From contig JADKIA010000003.1 in the NCBI GenBank assembly GCA_016721465.1, positions 372,001 through 436,000 of the forward strand: 64,000 nucleotides of DNA. The letters run 5' to 3'. Origin of the DNA: Ideonella sp. GTDB lineage: Bacteria > Pseudomonadota > Gammaproteobacteria > Burkholderiales > Burkholderiaceae_C. The notes under the pieces were generated by a model. That model did not search any database. It was not told the DNA's origin and was given only the letters and a program-made list of their open reading frames with translations. The translations under genes and the position numbers were made by a program. Numbering within the stretch: the first letter of the stretch is position 1; every line of letters starts with the position of its first letter. This document shows positions 50,362 through 59,417 of this stretch, piece after piece.

Positions 50362-52065
50362 ATGAGCGATCTGCACCTGCCCTTTTGGCCCGCCGGTGTG
50401 CCCAGGCACCTGTTCGTGCCCGAGACCCACCTCTACCGCAACGTCGAGGTCTCGGCGATGCGCTTCCCCAACAAGCCCTTCACGATCTTCTACGACTCGG
50501 TCCTCAGCTACCGCGAGTTCCAGCGCGCCACCGAGACCGTGGCGGCCTACCTGCAGCAGCGCTGCGGGGTGAAAAAGGGCGACCGGGTGCTGCTGTACAT
50601 GCAGAACAGCCCGCAATTCATGGTCGCCTACTACGGCATCCTGCGTGCCGACGCGGTGGTGGTGCCGGTGAACCCGATGAACCTCACCGACGAGTTGCGA
50701 CACTGCGTTCGCGACAGCGGTGCCAAGGTGGCCTTCGCGGCACAGGAGGTCTACCCGCGCCTGCAGCCGCTGGTGGGCTCGGGCGAAGGGCAGGGCCTGG
50801 GCCACGTCATCGTGGCCACCTACAGCGATGCGCTCACCGCGCCCACCGATCTGCCGCTGCCCGATTTTGTGACCGCACCGCGCCAGCCGATTTCGGCTGC
50901 GGATGCTGCGGCCGGCGCCGTGCCCTGGGCGGACATGATGGACGCCGCCCTGCGGCCCGGCCCCATCGAGGCCGGCCCGGACGACCTGGCGGTGATGCCC
51001 TACACCTCGGGCACCACCGGCCACCCCAAGGGCTGCATGCAGACGCACCGCAGCACGATGTTCAACACCGTGGGCGGTGGTGTCTGGGGGTCGTCGCCGC
51101 AGGGTGGCGTGGGCCTGGCCGTGCTGCCCATGTTCCACGTGACGGGCATGCAGGCCAACCTCAACGGGGCCATCTACTACGGCAGCACGGTGGTGGTCAT
51201 GCCGCGCTGGAATCGCGACGCGGCAGCCATGTGCGTTCAGCGTTATGGCGTGACCGGCCTGGTGTTGATCACCGCGATGGTCATCGACTTCATGTCCAAC
51301 CCCCGGCTGGGCGAGTACGACCTCGGCACCGTGCGCCGCATCGTCGGCGGCGGCGCGTCAATGCCCAAGGCCGTGGCGCTGGCGATGGAGCACAAGCTGG
51401 GGCTGAAGTACGGCGAGGGCTACGGCATGTCCGAGACCATGGGGGCGACGCATTCCAACCCGGTCGACCGGCCCAAGGCGCAGTGCCTGGGCATGCCGAT
51501 CTTCGACGTCGACTCGCGCGTGGTGGACCCGGCCACGCTGCAAGAACTGCCGCCGGGGCAGACCGGTGAAATCATCGTGCATGGCCCCCAGGTGATGCTG
51601 GGCTATTGGGGCCAGCCCGCCGCCACCGAGGCGGCCTTCGTGCAGATCGAGGGCAAGCGCTTCCTGCGCACCGGCGACTTGGGCCAGGTGGATGACGAGG
51701 GCTATTTCTTCTTCGTCGACCGCTTGAAGCGCATGATCAACGCGGCCGGTTTCAAGGTTTGGCCGGCCGAGGTCGAAGCCTTGCTGCATGGCCACCCGGC
51801 GATCCAGGAGGCCTGCGTCATCGCCGTGCAGGACCCGCAGCGCGGCGAGACCGTCAAGGCGGTGGTGGTGCGCAAGCCCGGGCCGGCGGGGCAGGTGAGC
51901 GAACAGCAGATCATGGACTGGTCGCGCGAGCACATGGCCGCGTACAAGGTGCCGCGCATCGTGCAGTTCGTCGACGCGCTGCCCAAGTCCGGCACGGGCA
52001 AGGTGATGTGGCGCAAGCTGCAGGAGGCCGAACCGACGGCGCCCAGCGCGCCGCTGCCGGCGTAG
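50362..52065 (+). CDS. Long-chain fatty-acid-CoA ligase-type AMP-forming synthetase
   Basis: The 567-residue enzyme has the ATP motif YTSGTTGHPKG, GEGYGMSETMG, the hinge TGDLGQVDDEGYFFF, and MINAAGFKVWPAEVE, with the C-terminal Lys in GTGKVMWRKL. It should activate a medium- or long-chain acid to the acyl-CoA. Divergent from the ACAD gene, so both may share control. Start ATG 50362; no clear ribosome site beyond GCCCCGACCCG. Confidence 0.92.
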   Translation: MSDLHLPFWPAGVPRHLFVPETHLYRNVEVSAMRFPNKPFTIFYDSVLSYREFQRATETVAAYLQQRCGVKKGDRVLLYMQNSPQFMVAYYGILRADAVVVPVNPMNLTDELRHCVRDSGAKVAFAAQEVYPRLQPLVGSGEGQGLGHVIVATYSDALTAPTDLPLPDFVTAPRQPISAADAAAGAVPWADMMDAALRPGPIEAGPDDLAVMPYTSGTTGHPKGCMQTHRSTMFNTVGGGVWGSSPQGGVGLAVLPMFHVTGMQANLNGAIYYGSTVVVMPRWNRDAAAMCVQRYGVTGLVLITAMVIDFMSNPRLGEYDLGTVRRIVGGGASMPKAVALAMEHKLGLKYGEGYGMSETMGATHSNPVDRPKAQCLGMPIFDVDSRVVDPATLQELPPGQTGEIIVHGPQVMLGYWGQPAATEAAFVQIEGKRFLRTGDLGQVDDEGYFFFVDRLKRMINAAGFKVWPAEVEALLHGHPAIQEACVIAVQDPQRGETVKAVVVRKPGPAGQVSEQQIMDWSREHMAAYKVPRIVQFVDALPKSGTGKVMWRKLQEAEPTAPSAPLPA

Positions 52066-52128
52066 GATGGCCGCTGCGGTTCCGTTGCGGCCTCCCTTCG
52101 GGGGCCCTGCCGGGCGAGAGGTGCACCG

Positions 52129-52644
52129 ATGAAAGCGCGTGCTGGGATGTGGATGGGGGTCGGACTGATCGGCCTGATCGGACTGATCGGACTGATGGCC
52201 TGTGCGGTGCTGGAGCCGGCCATGGAACTGCGCACCGGCCAGAGCGAGGCCGAGGTGCTGCAGCGCATGGGCCTGCCCAACGCCCGTCACGCCATGCCCG
52301 ACGGGCTGACGCGGCTCGAATTCGCGCGCGGCCCGGCCGGGCGCAGCACCTGGATGGTGGACCTGGACCGCGGCGGGCGGGTCGCGGCTTTCGAGCAGGT
52401 GCTCAACGAGGCCGTGTTCCAGCGCATCATCGGCGACATGTCGCGCGAGGACCTGATGCGCCTCATTGGCCGGCCCGCGCACCGCCAGGGCGAATGGCAG
52501 GGCCGCGAGACCTGGTCCTGGCGCTACCCCACCAACGATTGCCTGTGGTTCCGGGTGACGCTGTCGCCCGAGGGCCGGACCCTGGGCGGCGGCGGCTACA
52601 TGCCGGACCCCAGCTGCGATGCGAACGACAAGGTGCGTGAATGA
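52129..52644 (+). CDS. SmpA/OmlA (BamE-like) lipoprotein
   Basis: The 171-residue protein has a lipoprotein signal with GLIGLIGLIGLMAC, where the DNA carries a triplicated ctgatcgga-like microrepeat and the lipobox LMAC. The mature part has a BamE-like fold repeated twice: LRTGQSEAEVLQRMGLPNAR and MSREDLMRLIGRPAHRQG. BamE helps assemble outer-membrane proteins; this is a longer paralogue-like version. It overlaps the next gene by ATGA at 52641-52644. Confidence 0.8.
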   Translation: MKARAGMWMGVGLIGLIGLIGLMACAVLEPAMELRTGQSEAEVLQRMGLPNARHAMPDGLTRLEFARGPAGRSTWMVDLDRGGRVAAFEQVLNEAVFQRIIGDMSREDLMRLIGRPAHRQGEWQGRETWSWRYPTNDCLWFRVTLSPEGRTLGGGGYMPDPSCDANDKVRE

Positions 52645-53000
52645 AGCAAAAAGTGGCCGTGCTGCATGGCATTCCGAACTGCGACACCGTCAAGCGCGCC
52701 CGCGCCTGGATCGCCGACCAGGGGGTCGATCATGCGTTCCACGACTTCAAGAAGGCCGGTGTCCCGGAGGATCGGCTGCTCGCCTGGCTGGCCAGCGCCG
52801 GTTGGGAGACGCTGCTCAACCGCAAGGGCAGCACCTGGCGCAAGCTCGACGAGTCCACGCGAGCCGCGGTGGTGGACGCCGCCAGCGCAGCGGCGCTGAT
52901 GCGTGCGCATCCCAGCGTGGTCAAGCGCCCGGTGGTGGACTGGCCCGATGGCGCCACCACGGTGGGTTTCGAGGTCGCTCAGTTCGAGTGCCATTGTTGA
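52641..53000 (+). CDS. ArsC/Spx-family thioredoxin-fold protein (YffB-like)
   Basis: The 119-residue protein has VLHGIPNCDTVKRARAW, the single-Cys ArsC-like site, and the later RPVVDW loop. The family resembles arsenate reductase but YffB-type members are not known to reduce arsenate; they may use glutathione. ATG 52641 overlaps the previous stop. Length is the family norm (about 115-120). Confidence 0.9.
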   Translation: MKQKVAVLHGIPNCDTVKRARAWIADQGVDHAFHDFKKAGVPEDRLLAWLASAGWETLLNRKGSTWRKLDESTRAAVVDAASAAALMRAHPSVVKRPVVDWPDGATTVGFEVAQFECHC

Positions 53001-53008
53001 GGAGCCCG

Positions 53009-54013
53009 ATGCCTGAGTTCAGCACCCTGCGCATCACGCCCGACGCCGCCAACCCGCGCATCGCGCGGCTGTTGCTCAATCGGCCGGAGCGCCTGAACGC
53101 CATCAACGATGCCACGCCGCGCGAGATCCGTGCGGCGGTGGAGTGGGCCGAAGGCGAGGACGAGGTCCACGTCATCGTGGTCGAAGGCGCGGGCAAGGGC
53201 TTCTGTGGCGGCTACGACCTGCAGCGCTCGGCCGAAGGCATGGAAGGCGAGCACCCTTGCCAGCAGGAAAGCGACCCGTGGGACCCGATGGAGGACTACG
53301 CGTTCATGAAGCGCAACACCGAGGACTTCATGAGCCTGTGGCGCTGCCGCAAACCCACGATTGCCAAGGTGCATGGGGCGGCGGTGGCCGGCGGCAGCGA
53401 CATCGCGCTGTGCTGCGACCTGCTGGTGATGGCCGACGACGCCCGCATCGGCTACATGCCCACCCGCGTCTGGGGCTGCCCCACCCCGGCGATGTGGGCC
53501 TTCCGCCTCGGGCCGGCGCGTGCCAAGCAGATGATGTTCACCGGCGACGTGATCGACGGCCGCACAGCGGCGGCCTGGGGCCTGGCCAACGTGGCCGTGC
53601 CGCTCGATCAACTGGAGGCCGCGACGATGCAGCTGGCCAACCGGATTGCCGGCGTGCCCCACGGGCACCTCGCCATGCACAAGCTGGTGGTCAACCAGGT
53701 GATGCTCACCGCCGGCCTCGAACAGACGCAGATGATGGCCACCGTGTTCGACGGCATCACACGCCACAACCCCGAAGGGATGTGGTTTCGCCGCCAGGCA
53801 CAGGCCGAAGGATTCAAGTCCGCCGTGCAGTGGCGCGACAGCGGCCGCCCGATCCCCGAGGGCGACGAGGCGCGCGCGCTGGCCAAGGCACTCCAACACA
53901 AGCGCAAGGACCCCCGCCATGATGAGCTTTCCCCGCAGCTGGACCGACCCCGATCTGGACAGCTGGCGCGACACCTGCGTGCGCTTCGTCCAGACCGAAC
54001 TCGAGCCCGATGA
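53009..54013 (+). CDS. Enoyl-CoA hydratase/isomerase family protein
   Basis: A crotonase-fold protein: RLLLNRPERLNAIND, VVEGAGKGFCGGYDL (oxyanion hole) and the second oxyanion strand KVHGAAVAGGSDIALCCDLLVM. It hydrates an enoyl-CoA or a related CoA ester. GGAG is seen 6 bp before ATG 53009. The frame runs 95 bases into the next gene (from 53919), so the last 30 residues are probably not conserved. Normal end for the group is near residue 300. Confidence 0.88.
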   Translation: MPEFSTLRITPDAANPRIARLLLNRPERLNAINDATPREIRAAVEWAEGEDEVHVIVVEGAGKGFCGGYDLQRSAEGMEGEHPCQQESDPWDPMEDYAFMKRNTEDFMSLWRCRKPTIAKVHGAAVAGGSDIALCCDLLVMADDARIGYMPTRVWGCPTPAMWAFRLGPARAKQMMFTGDVIDGRTAAAWGLANVAVPLDQLEAATMQLANRIAGVPHGHLAMHKLVVNQVMLTAGLEQTQMMATVFDGITRHNPEGMWFRRQAQAEGFKSAVQWRDSGRPIPEGDEARALAKALQHKRKDPRHDELSPQLDRPRSGQLARHLRALRPDRTRAR

Positions 54014-55064
54014 CGCGGCCTCGCGGGCGCGCGGCCACGTCGGGCATGCGGTCTGGCGCAAGGCCGGCGAGCTCGGCCTGCTGTGCACCGACATTCCGCA
54101 GGAGTGGGGTGGCGCGGGTGGCGACTTCCGACATGAGGCCGTGATGTACGAAGAGTGCGCGCGCCGCGGCCTGAGCGGCTGGGCCAACAGCGTGCACAGC
54201 ATCGTGGCGCATTACTTCCTCAACCACGGCACCGAGGACCAGAAGCGCCGCTACCTGCCGCGCCTGGCCAGCGGCGAGTTGGTGGGCGCGATCGCGATGA
54301 CCGAGCCTGGTGCGGGCTCCGATCTGCAGGGCGTGCGCAGCCAGGCCGTGAAGCAGGGCGACCACTACCGGCTCAACGGCAACAAGACCTTCATCACCAA
54401 CGGCTTGCTGGCCGGCGTGGTGCTGGTGGTGTGCAAGACCGACCCGACGCAGGGCGCGCGCGGCACGTCGATCCTGATCGTCGAGACGAAGGACTGTGCC
54501 GGCTTCAAGGTCGGCCGCGTGCTCGACAAGATGGGCATGAAGGCGCAGGACACGTCCGAGCTGTTCTTCGACGAGGTCCGGGTGCCCGAGGCCAACCTGC
54601 TCGGCGGCAAGGAGGGGCAGGGCTTCTTCCAGCTGATGGGCGATTTGCCTTACGAGCGGCTGATCATCGGGGTCTCGGCCGTGGCCAGCATGGAAGGCGC
54701 CTACGCGGCCACGCTGGCCTACGTGAATGAACGCAAGGTCTTCGGCAAACCGCTGATCGACATCCAGAACACGCGTTTCAAGCTGGCCGAGGTGGCCACG
54801 CAGATCAAGGTGGGCCGCGCCTTCATGGACCGTTGCGTGGAAGACCTGGTGGCCGGCACCTTGGACACGGCCACCGCCTCGATGGCCAAGCTCTGGGGCA
54901 GCGAGACGCAGTGCCGCGTGCTCGACGAATGCCTGCAGCTGTTTGGGGGCTATGGCTACATGAACGAGTACGTCATCGCCCGCATGTACGCCGACGCCCG
55001 CGTGCAGCGCATCTATGGCGGCACCAGCGAGATCATGAAGGAAGTGATCTCGCGGCAGCTCTGA
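53919..55064 (+). CDS. Acyl-CoA dehydrogenase
   Basis: The 381-residue protein has MTEPGAGSDLQGVRSQAV (FAD binding), LNGNKTFITNG, LPYERLIIGVSAVASMEG and the end RIYGGTSEIMKEVISRQL. In this type the C-terminal position usually filled by Glu in medium-chain enzymes is Gly (YGGTSE), as in long-chain and isovaleryl types where the base is in an earlier helix (SMEG). It should oxidise an acyl-CoA in the cytoplasm. Part of the plus-strand group with two enoyl-CoA hydratases. Confidence 0.92.
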   Translation: MMSFPRSWTDPDLDSWRDTCVRFVQTELEPDDAASRARGHVGHAVWRKAGELGLLCTDIPQEWGGAGGDFRHEAVMYEECARRGLSGWANSVHSIVAHYFLNHGTEDQKRRYLPRLASGELVGAIAMTEPGAGSDLQGVRSQAVKQGDHYRLNGNKTFITNGLLAGVVLVVCKTDPTQGARGTSILIVETKDCAGFKVGRVLDKMGMKAQDTSELFFDEVRVPEANLLGGKEGQGFFQLMGDLPYERLIIGVSAVASMEGAYAATLAYVNERKVFGKPLIDIQNTRFKLAEVATQIKVGRAFMDRCVEDLVAGTLDTATASMAKLWGSETQCRVLDECLQLFGGYGYMNEYVIARMYADARVQRIYGGTSEIMKEVISRQL

Positions 55065-55149
55065 AGCCCGCGCCGGCGCCGCGCCTTGGTGACATCGCGC
55101 GCACTGCGCCCGCTGCCAGAATCGCCCGACCCCACACCAAGGAGCCTGC

Positions 55150-55953
55150 ATGGAAGACCGAGTCCGCATCCAGATCGACGAACAGGGCGTGGCCGATGTG
55201 TGCCTGGTGCGTGGCGACAAGATGAACGCGCTGGACGTCGCGATGTTCGACGCGCTGGTGGCCGCCGTGGAGCGCTTGCGCCATGAGCCGCGCGTGCGCG
55301 TCGTCGTGCTGCACGGCGAGGGCCGCGCGTTCTGCGCCGGGCTGGACATGGGCCGTTTCGAGAAGATCAATTCAGGCGCGGACGGCGGCATCCGCAACCT
55401 CGCGCCACGCACGCATGGCATCGCCAATTCGGCACAGCAGGTGGCCTGGGGCTGGCGCCAGCTGCCCGTGCCGGTGATCGCGGCGGTGCAGGGCGTGGCC
55501 TTCGGCGGTGGCCTGCAGTTGGCGCTCGGCGCCGACATTCGCCTGATCGCGCCGGACGCGCGCATGTCGGTGATGGAAATCAAGTGGGGCCTGGTGCCCG
55601 ACATGGCCGGCGTCGTGCTGATGCGTGGCCTGGTGCGCGACGACGTGGTGCGCGAGCTCACCTACACCGGCCGCATGGTGCAGGGCGAGGAGGCCGTGCG
55701 CCTGGGCCTGGCCACGCGCGTGTGCGCCGACCCGCTGGCCGATGCCCTGGCCCTGGCCCGCGACCTGGCGCAACGCAGCCCCAGCGCCTTGAAGGCCGCC
55801 AAGCGCCTGTTCAACCAGGCGGCCGCGGGCGTGGACGACGCCACGCTGATGCAGGCCGAGTCCGACGAGCAGATGGCCTTGATGGGTGCCGCGCACCAGG
55901 TGGAGTCGGTGCGCGCCAACCTCGAAAAGCGTGCGCCGAACTTCCGCGACTGA
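55150..55953 (+). CDS. Enoyl-CoA hydratase (crotonase) family protein
   Basis: The 267-residue protein has VCLVRGDKMNALDVAMFDAL, VVVLHGEGRAFCAGLDMGRF and AVQGVAFGGGLQLALGADIRL (the two oxyanion strands), and WGLVPDMAGVVLMRGLV. It likely hydrates or isomerises a CoA ester. It is 85 bp after the dehydrogenase gene and reads the same way, so they may work in sequence. Confidence 0.92.
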   Translation: MEDRVRIQIDEQGVADVCLVRGDKMNALDVAMFDALVAAVERLRHEPRVRVVVLHGEGRAFCAGLDMGRFEKINSGADGGIRNLAPRTHGIANSAQQVAWGWRQLPVPVIAAVQGVAFGGGLQLALGADIRLIAPDARMSVMEIKWGLVPDMAGVVLMRGLVRDDVVRELTYTGRMVQGEEAVRLGLATRVCADPLADALALARDLAQRSPSALKAAKRLFNQAAAGVDDATLMQAESDEQMALMGAAHQVESVRANLEKRAPNFRD

Positions 55954-56749
55954 GCCGGCCACCGAAGCCGCCACCGATCCTGCGATCGCAGGCCTGACCG
56001 AGCCGGCGGCGCAGAGCGACCGGCGCTTCCTGCCGATCGACGACGGCCGGCGCCTGCCGCCACCGGTGCGCGAGCACCGCCCGTTGCATCTGGTGCGCGA
56101 CGAGCGGCTGCTGCGACTCGTGCGCGAGCGCCTGGCGGCGTGGCCAGTGCAGGCCATCACCGACCCCCGCCACACGCGCGCCGCGGTGGCCCTGGCCATC
56201 ACCGACGAGGGGCCGGGCGCCGGTGTGCCGGGCCTGCCGCGGCACGGCGGCTGGAGCGAACACCCGGCGCTGATCCTCACCCGCCGGGCCGGCGGCATGC
56301 GCCAGCACGCGGGCCAATGGGCCTTGCCCGGGGGGCGGCTGGACGCCGGCGAGACGCCCGAGCAGGCGGCGTTGCGCGAACTGGCCGAGGAGGTGGGCCT
56401 GCAGCTCGAGGCCCCTGCGGTGCTGGGCCGACTGGACGACTTCGCCACCCGCTCGGGCTACATCATCACGCCCGTGGTGGTGTGGGCCGGCGACGCGCGC
56501 CAGCTGCGGGCCGAGCCGGGCGAGGTGCGCAGCATCCACCGCATCCCGGTGGCCGAGTTCATGCGGCCCGATGCACCGCTGCTGGACGAGGTGGCGCACA
56601 GCCCGCACCCGGTGTTGCGCATGCCCGTGGGCGAGCACTGGATCGCCGCGCCCACCGGGGCCATCGTCTACCAGTTCTGCGAGGTGTGCATGGCCGGGCG
56701 CGAAGCGCGCGTGTCGCACTACGAGCAGCCCCGGTTTGCGTGGAAGTAG
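55931..56749 (+). CDS. NUDIX hydrolase (CoA pyrophosphatase-like)
   Basis: The approx. 272-residue protein has the NUDIX box GGRLDAGETPEQAALRELAEEVGLQ in two parts: the GGRLDAGE start and RELAEEVGL. The flanks (VALAITDEGPGAG, TRRAGGMRQHAGQWALPGG) fit CoA or nucleoside-diphosphate pyrophosphatases. It could cut CoA or acyl-CoA to regulate pools, which suits the acyl-CoA neighbourhood. The start is unsure: GTG 55931 (22-bp overlap) or GTG 55886 (68-bp overlap). Confidence 0.85.
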   Translation: MRRTSATEPATEAATDPAIAGLTEPAAQSDRRFLPIDDGRRLPPPVREHRPLHLVRDERLLRLVRERLAAWPVQAITDPRHTRAAVALAITDEGPGAGVPGLPRHGGWSEHPALILTRRAGGMRQHAGQWALPGGRLDAGETPEQAALRELAEEVGLQLEAPAVLGRLDDFATRSGYIITPVVVWAGDARQLRAEPGEVRSIHRIPVAEFMRPDAPLLDEVAHSPHPVLRMPVGEHWIAAPTGAIVYQFCEVCMAGREARVSHYEQPRFAWK

Positions 56750-56769
56750 GCCGTCGATCGGCCGTGCGC

Positions 56770-57612
56770 TCACACCGCGCGTTGCTCGAGCTGGAACGTG
56801 GCGCCCTCGTACTGTCCGAGCACCTGAGCCAGCCAGGGCAGCGCGGTGCGCAGTTCACCGTGCAGCGTGTGCGGTGGGTTGATCACGAACACGCCACTGC
56901 CCGCCAGGCCGAAGCCCTGCGCATCCGGCCGCTGCACGGTGAGCGTGGCGTGCAGCCAGCCCTTGGGCGAGAGCGTCTTCAGCTGCTTGGGCAGGCGCGC
57001 CGCCTCGTGCTTGCTCACCTGCGGGTACCAGACCAGGCAGATGCCCTCGGCGAAGCGCAGCACGGCATCGCGCAGGGCCTGCACCACCTTGCCGTAGTCG
57101 TCGCGCCCTTCGTAGCTGGGGTCGATCAGCACTGCACCACGGCGCGTGTGCGGTGGCACCTGGCCCTTGAGGGCGGCAAACCCGTCGGCGCGGGTCACCG
57201 TGGCGTTGCCCACGTCCTTGAAGCCGAGCTGCAGCGTGCGGTGATCGGTGGGGTGCAGCTCGAACAGGCGCAGCTGGTCGGTCGGACGCATCACGGCATG
57301 GGCCAGCGTGGGCGAGCCCGGATAGTGCAGCAACTCGCCGCCGGTGTTGAACTTGCGGATCAACGCCACGTAGTCGGCCACGGCGGGCGGCAGGTCCTTG
57401 CGGGCCCACAGGCGACCGATGCCTTGCAGGTACTCGCCGTTCTTCTGCGCCGCCGGGTCGCGCAGCGAATAGCCACCAGCACCGGCGTGCGTGTCCACCA
57501 GGCGATAGGGCTTGTCCTTCAGGTTCAGGTGCGCCAGAACGCGCAGCAGAACAACGTGCTTGAGCACGTCGGCGTGGTTGCCGGCGTGGAACGCGTGGCG
57601 GTAGGCGAGCAT
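56770..57612 (-). CDS. rlmJ: 23S rRNA (adenine(2030)-N6)-methyltransferase
   Basis: The 280-residue protein begins MLAYRHAFHAGNHADVLKH, the RlmJ start, and has LVDTHAGAGGY (SAM site) and the catalytic DPSY in GAVLIDPSYEGRDDY. RlmJ methylates A2030 of 23S rRNA. It ends 21 bp from the convergent NUDIX gene. Length is as in E. coli (280). Confidence 0.93.
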   Translation of the reverse strand: MLAYRHAFHAGNHADVLKHVVLLRVLAHLNLKDKPYRLVDTHAGAGGYSLRDPAAQKNGEYLQGIGRLWARKDLPPAVADYVALIRKFNTGGELLHYPGSPTLAHAVMRPTDQLRLFELHPTDHRTLQLGFKDVGNATVTRADGFAALKGQVPPHTRRGAVLIDPSYEGRDDYGKVVQALRDAVLRFAEGICLVWYPQVSKHEAARLPKQLKTLSPKGWLHATLTVQRPDAQGFGLAGSGVFVINPPHTLHGELRTALPWLAQVLGQYEGATFQLEQRAV

Positions 57613-57713
57613 GGGCGTGGGCGGCGCAAAGGCCAGTGGTCAGGTCGCACTGTGCCACGGATACCTTCGCCGCCCCGACCACGCGGCCACCGCCTGGGCC
57701 GCGTCGGGCGTGG

Positions 57714-59222
57714 TCAGTGCGCCTCGGCCGCCTTGGCGGCTTCGATCGTGGCACGGTCGTCGGCCTTGCTGCCGTTGAAGAACAGATTGAGCACCACCGC
57801 CGTGATGGCGGTGAGCAAGATGCCCGATTCCAGCAGCGGATGAAGGCTGTGCGCCATCTGCTGCGTCCAGCGCGGTGCCACCAGCGGGATCAGGCCGGCG
57901 CCGATGCTGATGGCCACGATGTAGAGGTTGAAGCGGTTGCGGAAGTCCACCCCACCGAGGATGCGGATGCCGGTGGCCGCCACCATGCCGAACATCACCA
58001 GCCCGGCACCGCCGAGCACGAAGGTGGGCACCGACTCGACCAGCGCGGCCATCTTGGGCAGCAGGCCGAGCACGATCATGATCACGCCGGCGGCCACGCA
58101 GACGAAGCGGCTCTTCACGCCGGTGACGCCGACCAGGCCGACGTTCTGCGAAAAGCTGGTGTAGGGAAAGGTGTTGAAGATGCCGCCGATCAAGGTGCCC
58201 AGGCCGTCGGTGCGCAAGCCGGCGGCCAGTTCCGTCTGGCTGACGCGCTTGCCGGTCATGTCCGACAGCGCCAGGAACATGCCGGTGGATTCGATCATCA
58301 CCACGATCATCACCAGTGACATGGTCAGGATCATCACGCCGTCGAAAGTCGGCGTGCCAAAGGCAAAGGGCGTGACGACATCGAACCAATGGGCCTTGGC
58401 CACCTTGTCGAAATGCATCTTGCCCATCGCCGCGGCCACGATGCAGCCGAAAACGATGCCCAGCAACACCGCGATGTTGGCGACGAAGCCCTTGCCGTGG
58501 CGCACCAACAGCAACACGACGACCAGCACCAGGCCGGCCACGGCCAGGTTGTCCAGCGCGCCGTAAAAGGCGTTGTCGACCATCGGGATCGGCCCGGCCA
58601 GCTTGAGCACCGGCGCCGCCGCACCCGGTGCGGCCGAGGCGGCGGCCGTGGCCGCGGTGGCCTTGGCAGCGTCGACCATGGCCACCAGCTTGGGCACGTC
58701 CACACTCTGCGCCATCGGCGGCACCCCACCCAGCGCCCAGCCCACGCCGACACGCATCAGGCTGATGCCGATGATGGCGATGATGGTGCCCGTGACCACC
58801 GGCGGGAAAAAGCGCAGCAGTTTGCTCATCACCGGTGCGATGAGCATGCTGACGATGCCCGCGCCGATGATGGCGCCGAAGATCGCGCGTGCGCCGTCGG
58901 GGCCGGGCTGTGCATTGGCCATCGCCACCATCGGGCCGACGGCGGCAAAGGTCACGCCCATCATCACCGGCAACTTGATGCCGAACCAGCGCGTGAAGCC
59001 CAGCGACTGGATCAGCGAGACCAGGCCGCAGCAGAAGAGGTCGGCAGAGATGAGCAGGGCGACCTGCTCCGGGCTGAGTTTGAGTGCCCGCCCCACGATC
59101 AGCGGCACGGCAATCGCGCCGGCATACATCACCAGCACGTGCTGCAGACCCAATGCACCCAGGCGACCGACGGGCAGGACCTCGTCGACGGGGTGAACAT
59201 CACTTGAAACGCTCGTTCTCAT
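57714..59222 (-). CDS. NCS2-family nucleobase (xanthine/uracil) permease
   Basis: The 502-residue protein has about 14 membrane helices. The family signature appears as SQNVGLVGVTGVKSR, and VAMANAQPG with the first half signature (LGFTRWFGIKLP) is also seen. It should import xanthine, uric acid or uracil with protons or sodium. The start ATG 59222 has GAGGAGATGATCC. It lies next to an RpiR regulator and the XdhD-like gene, so it likely serves purine uptake. Confidence 0.9.
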   Translation of the reverse strand: MRTSVSSDVHPVDEVLPVGRLGALGLQHVLVMYAGAIAVPLIVGRALKLSPEQVALLISADLFCCGLVSLIQSLGFTRWFGIKLPVMMGVTFAAVGPMVAMANAQPGPDGARAIFGAIIGAGIVSMLIAPVMSKLLRFFPPVVTGTIIAIIGISLMRVGVGWALGGVPPMAQSVDVPKLVAMVDAAKATAATAAASAAPGAAAPVLKLAGPIPMVDNAFYGALDNLAVAGLVLVVVLLLVRHGKGFVANIAVLLGIVFGCIVAAAMGKMHFDKVAKAHWFDVVTPFAFGTPTFDGVMILTMSLVMIVVMIESTGMFLALSDMTGKRVSQTELAAGLRTDGLGTLIGGIFNTFPYTSFSQNVGLVGVTGVKSRFVCVAAGVIMIVLGLLPKMAALVESVPTFVLGGAGLVMFGMVAATGIRILGGVDFRNRFNLYIVAISIGAGLIPLVAPRWTQQMAHSLHPLLESGILLTAITAVVLNLFFNGSKADDRATIEAAKAAEAH

Positions 59223-59417
59223 GGATCATCTCCTCGGTTCACTGGGGGATGCGCCGGCTGTAAACCAGCGCTTGAAAGGTGGGTGGCCTTGCCCTGCGGC
59301 ATGGGCGACGGGCCTGCGGACCGTGGCGCGGACGATGCCGGTCCCGGCCCGCCTGGACAGCAGGTCTTCAGGTGGGCGCGCAAGGCACGTGGAGCCGGTT
59401 CGATCGCACATCGCCGT

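Noticed and set aside
52066..52128. A hairpin CCCTTCGGGGG before the SmpA-like gene as a terminator
   Set aside because: The stem pairs poorly once bulges are counted and there is no T-run.
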